Part shown: piece after piece, positions 61,569 through 64,000 of the stretch | Layout of the letters: every line of letters begins with the position of its first letter | Position numbering within the stretch: the stretch's first letter is position 1 | Assembly (NCBI GenBank): GCA_017525245.1 | Contig: JAFXTE010000010.1 | Coordinates: forward strand, 1-64,000 | Length of the DNA stretch: 64,000 nt | Reading direction: 5' to 3' | Source of the DNA: Bacteroidales bacterium | GTDB lineage: Bacteria > Bacteroidota > Bacteroidia > Bacteroidales > WCHB1-69 | Position numbers and translations under genes: made by a program | Notes under the pieces: generated by a model | Told to the model about the DNA's origin: nothing | Seen by the model: only the letters and a program-made list of their open reading frames with translations | The model's database searches: none

Positions 61569-63506
61569 ATGATCAACATTACATTGCCTGACGGCTCTAT
61601 CAAACAAATGGAAAAGGGCTGCACCCCTTACGAGGTGGCGCAGGCCATAAGCGAAGGTTTGGCCCGTAACGTGTTGGTGGCCAAGGTGAACGACCAAATG
61701 GTGGAACTCGACAAACCCATCAATGAGGATGCCACCCTCACGCTCTACACCTGGAACGACCGCGAAGGTAAGGACACCTTCTGGCATAGCTCCGCGCACT
61801 TGATGGCAGCGGCTATCGAGTCGCTCTATCCGGGCGTGAAATTCGGTATCGGTCCGCACATTGAGACCGGTTTCTATTATGACATCGATTTCATGGACTA
61901 CACCATCTCCTCCGACGACTTCCCGAAAATCGAGGAGAAGATGAAAGAGTTGGCTTCCCAGAAGATTCAGTTCGTGCGCCGCGAAGTTCCCAAAGCAGAA
62001 GCTCTTGCGTATTTCCAGAAGAAGGGTGACGAATATAAGTTGGAACTTATCGATGGTCTGGAAGACGGCCAGATCTCGTTCTACGAGAGCGGTCCGTTCA
62101 CCGACCTCTGCCGCGGCCCTCACTTGCACGACACCTCCGCCATCAAGGCCATTAAGTTGCTCAAGACAGCCGGTGCCTATTGGCGCGGCGACGAGAAGCG
62201 CAAACAGCTGACCCGTATCTATGCCGTTACTTTCCCGAAAAAGAAAGAATTGGACGAATACTTGGCCCTCCTCGAAGAGGCTGCCAAACGCGACCACCGC
62301 AAACTGGGTCGTGAGATGGAGTTGTTCACCTTCTCCCCGCTGGTGGGACAGGGTCTGCCGTTGTGGTTGCCCAAGGGTGCCGCCCTCCGCGACCGCCTGG
62401 AGCAGTTTTTGCGCAAGGTGCAGAAAAAGTACGGCTATTTGCAGGTCATCACCCCGCATATCGGTAACGTGAACCTTTACAAGACTTCCGGTCACTATGC
62501 CAAATATGGTGCGGACTCTTTCCGTCCGATCACTACGCCGCAAGAGGGCGAAGAGTTCTTTCTCAAGCCGATGAACTGCCCTCACCACTGCCAGATTTAC
62601 GCCGCCCGTCCGCGCTCGTACAAGGAGCTGCCTCTCCGTCTCGCGGAGTTCGGCACCGTCTATCGTTACGAGCAGAGCGGTGAGCTGCATGGTTTGACCA
62701 GGGTTCGTGGATTTACGCAGGACGATGCACACCTCTATTGCACTTCTGACCAAATTAAGGAGGAGTTCTGCAAGGTCATCGACATCATCCTTTACATCTT
62801 CAAGACCTTGAAATTCGACAACTACAAAGCGCAGGTTTCGTTACGTGACCCGAACAACAAGGAGAAGTACATCGGCAGCGACGAGAACTGGGAGAAGGCA
62901 CAGCGCGCCATTATCGAGGCAGCTGCCGAGAAGGGTCTGAACACCATCGAGGTGGAGGGCGAGGCCGCATTCTACGGTCCGAAGCTCGACTTCATGGTGA
63001 AGGACGCCATCGGTCGTGAGTGGCAGTTGGGTACTGTCCAGGTGGACTACAACCTGCCCGAGCGTTTCGGTCTGGAATACACCGATGCTGACGGTCAAAA
63101 GAAGCGTCCCGTGATGATCCACCGTGCCCCATTCGGCTCCATGGAGCGTTTCGTGGCCGTGCTGTTGGAGCACACCGGAGGCAACTTCCCGTTGTGGCTC
63201 ACCTCCGACCAGGTCGTCATCCTGCCCATCAGTGAGAAGTACATGGACTATGCCCGCAAGGTGCAGGCCGCGTTGGACGAGCAGGACATCCGCTGCTACA
63301 TCGACGAGCGCAGTGAGAAGACTGGCCGCAAGATCCGTGACGCCGAAACCGCCAAGGTGCCCTACATGGTCATCGTGGGCGAGAATGAGGAGAAGGACGG
63401 CACCGTCAGCGTGCGCCGCCACGGCAATATCAACGACGGCACGATGCCGCTGGAGGGTTTTGTCGATCTGATCCGCAAGGCGATTGCCGAGGAATTGGAG
63501 AATTAA
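61569..63506 (+). CDS. thrS: Threonyl-tRNA synthetase
   Basis: A 645-residue class II synthetase of normal length. It has a TGS domain (residues 1-62), an N2 editing domain with [13 protein letters not shown] (H-x-x-x-H) and [12 protein letters not shown] (C and H of the editing site), and a catalytic core with [11 protein letters not shown] (zinc Cys), [36 protein letters not shown] (motif 2, in parts) and [11 protein letters not shown] (motif 3). The anticodon-binding domain has [12 protein letters not shown]. The stop is inside a heptamer array, followed by a terminator. Confidence 0.98.
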   Translation: MINITLPDGSIKQMEKGCTPYEVAQAISEGLARNVLVAKVNDQMVELDKPINEDATLTLYTWNDREGKDTFWHSSAHLMAAAIESLYPGVKFGIGPHIETGFYYDIDFMDYTISSDDFPKIEEKMKELASQKIQFVRREVPKAEALAYFQKKGDEYKLELIDGLEDGQISFYESGPFTDLCRGPHLHDTSAIKAIKLLKTAGAYWRGDEKRKQLTRIYAVTFPKKKELDEYLALLEEAAKRDHRKLGREMELFTFSPLVGQGLPLWLPKGAALRDRLEQFLRKVQKKYGYLQVITPHIGNVNLYKTSGHYAKYGADSFRPITTPQEGEEFFLKPMNCPHHCQIYAARPRSYKELPLRLAEFGTVYRYEQSGELHGLTRVRGFTQDDAHLYCTSDQIKEEFCKVIDIILYIFKTLKFDNYKAQVSLRDPNNKEKYIGSDENWEKAQRAIIEAAAEKGLNTIEVEGEAAFYGPKLDFMVKDAIGREWQLGTVQVDYNLPERFGLEYTDADGQKKRPVMIHRAPFGSMERFVAVLLEHTGGNFPLWLTSDQVVILPISEKYMDYARKVQAALDEQDIRCYIDERSEKTGRKIRDAETAKVPYMVIVGENEEKDGTVSVRRHGNINDGTMPLEGFVDLIRKAIAEELEN

Positions 63507-63530
63507 GACTTGAGACGTAAGACTTGAGAC
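63503..63530 (+). repeat. Heptamer array TTRAGAC over the thrS stop
   Basis: Four in-phase units (TTAAGAC, TTGAGAC, GTAAGAC, TTGAGAC). The TAA stop is bases 2-4 of the first unit (63504-63506), exactly as in the array at 1094-1184, which uses the same unit. It ends 4 bp before the terminator stem. Confidence 0.88.
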
Positions 63531-63534
63531 GTTT

Positions 63535-63564
63535 GGGGGAATTCGGAAGGGTTCCCCCATTTTT
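63535..63564 (+). terminator. thrS intrinsic terminator
   Basis: GGGGGAA (63535-63541) pairs with TTCCCCC (63552-63558), with a 10-nt loop, then ATTTTTG. Confidence 0.75.
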
Positions 63565-63621
63565 GTGATGAAAAAATATAATGCCGAGACGCGAAAAAAT
63601 CCTATCTTTGTATCGGAATTA

Positions 63622-64000
63622 TGAAAAAGAAATTCAATCTTAAAGAGAAAATCCAGCAGTTCCGGGCGTGGCAGGAACGGCCTCGCGAGGTCGCCCCGAT
63701 GTCCACTGAGGAACACGAATGCTTGAACTGTCAAGATCATTATACTGGCAATTACTGTCCCCGCTGCGGACAAGCGGCAAACACAGACCGCTTATCCATG
63801 AAGGTGGCGGCGGAGAACTTTGCGGAAGCCTACGGCATGGGTGAGCGCGGCATGTTCCGCACCATCCTTGACCTCATCTTGCGTCCCGGCCACCTGATCC
63901 TTGACTATCTCCGTGGCAAGAGAGTATCCTATTTTGCCCCTTTCAAAATGTATTTCCTGCTCGCGGCGGTCTCCCTCCTCGTGACCCACGGGCTGAACAT
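63622..64000 (+). CDS. DUF3667-type membrane protein (partial, N-terminus)
   Basis: 126 codons are present. A zinc-ribbon-like segment (CLNCQDHYTGNYCPRCGQ) is followed by FRTILDLILRPGHLILDYLRG and the first membrane helix (YFLLAAVSLLVTHGL), the standard start of DUF3667 proteins of Bacteroidetes, whose function is unknown. The -7 box TATCTTTG at 63604-63611 is only 10 bp before the ATG, so the mRNA is nearly leaderless. The gene continues beyond the window. Confidence 0.85.

Overview
The window looks like a chromosomal segment of a Bacteroidales bacterium. The evidence is the Bacteroidetes-type -7 promoter box (TAnnTTTG) in front of most genes, the near absence of Shine-Dalgarno sequences, two proteins ending in type IX secretion (gliding-motility type B) sorting domains, an OMP_b-brl_3-type TonB receptor, a FISUMP domain, a GH92 mannosidase and DUF6175- and DUF3667-type proteins. 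I saw no rRNA, tRNA, CRISPR array, transposase or phage structural gene.

Layout. 1-3.3 kb is core sequence: the end of a T9SS cargo gene, a lipoprotein and ligA. About 3.5-46 kb is a mostly minus-strand accessory block. It carries toxin-antitoxin and defence genes: hicAB plus a lone hicB, hipBA with an exonuclease, a YafQ-type pair, abiE, two DUF262/GmrSD-like proteins and a DUF262 fragment, two ATPases of the AAA/DUF4143 and AAA/DUF234 kinds, and a wrecked RhuM-Fic gene. It also holds three near-identical phospholipase-D-like genes, two RecA-fold ATPases (DnaB-like and RadA/KaiC-like), rtcB next to an ADP-ribosylglycohydrolase, a secreted LPP20/DUF6175-type cluster, a Ser/Thr kinase-FISUMP fusion, and an array of duplicated small genes. 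At 43-47 kb lies a module of an MreB-like actin homologue, an AAA+ ATPase and a divergent WYL-domain regulator. 47-64 kb is core again: M3 peptidase, a 1545-residue T9SS cargo, hisS, DUF389, an MFS transporter, GH92, thrS and DUF3667.

Two patterns are not explained by the gene list. First, eleven promoters in the accessory block share an imperfect palindrome (promoter orientation TGCC-N7-GGCA, then CA or TA) placed exactly 9 bp upstream of the -7 box. The intergenic region between the WYL regulator and the AAA+ ATPase holds three copies of it. I propose that the WYL protein controls a dispersed regulon: the AAA+ ATPase, the MreB-like protein, DnaB-like and RadA-like ATPases, small unknown proteins and possibly hipBA. 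This resembles WYL regulators of defence or DNA-damage responses, but it is inference from sequence.

Second, eight core genes end in tandem repeats of a locus-specific 7-bp unit (8 bp for ligA). The array begins at or overlaps the stop codon and runs to the terminator or the next gene. Almost every unit contains a stop codon, and because 7 and 8 are not multiples of 3 the arrays close all three frames. No such array is seen in the accessory block.
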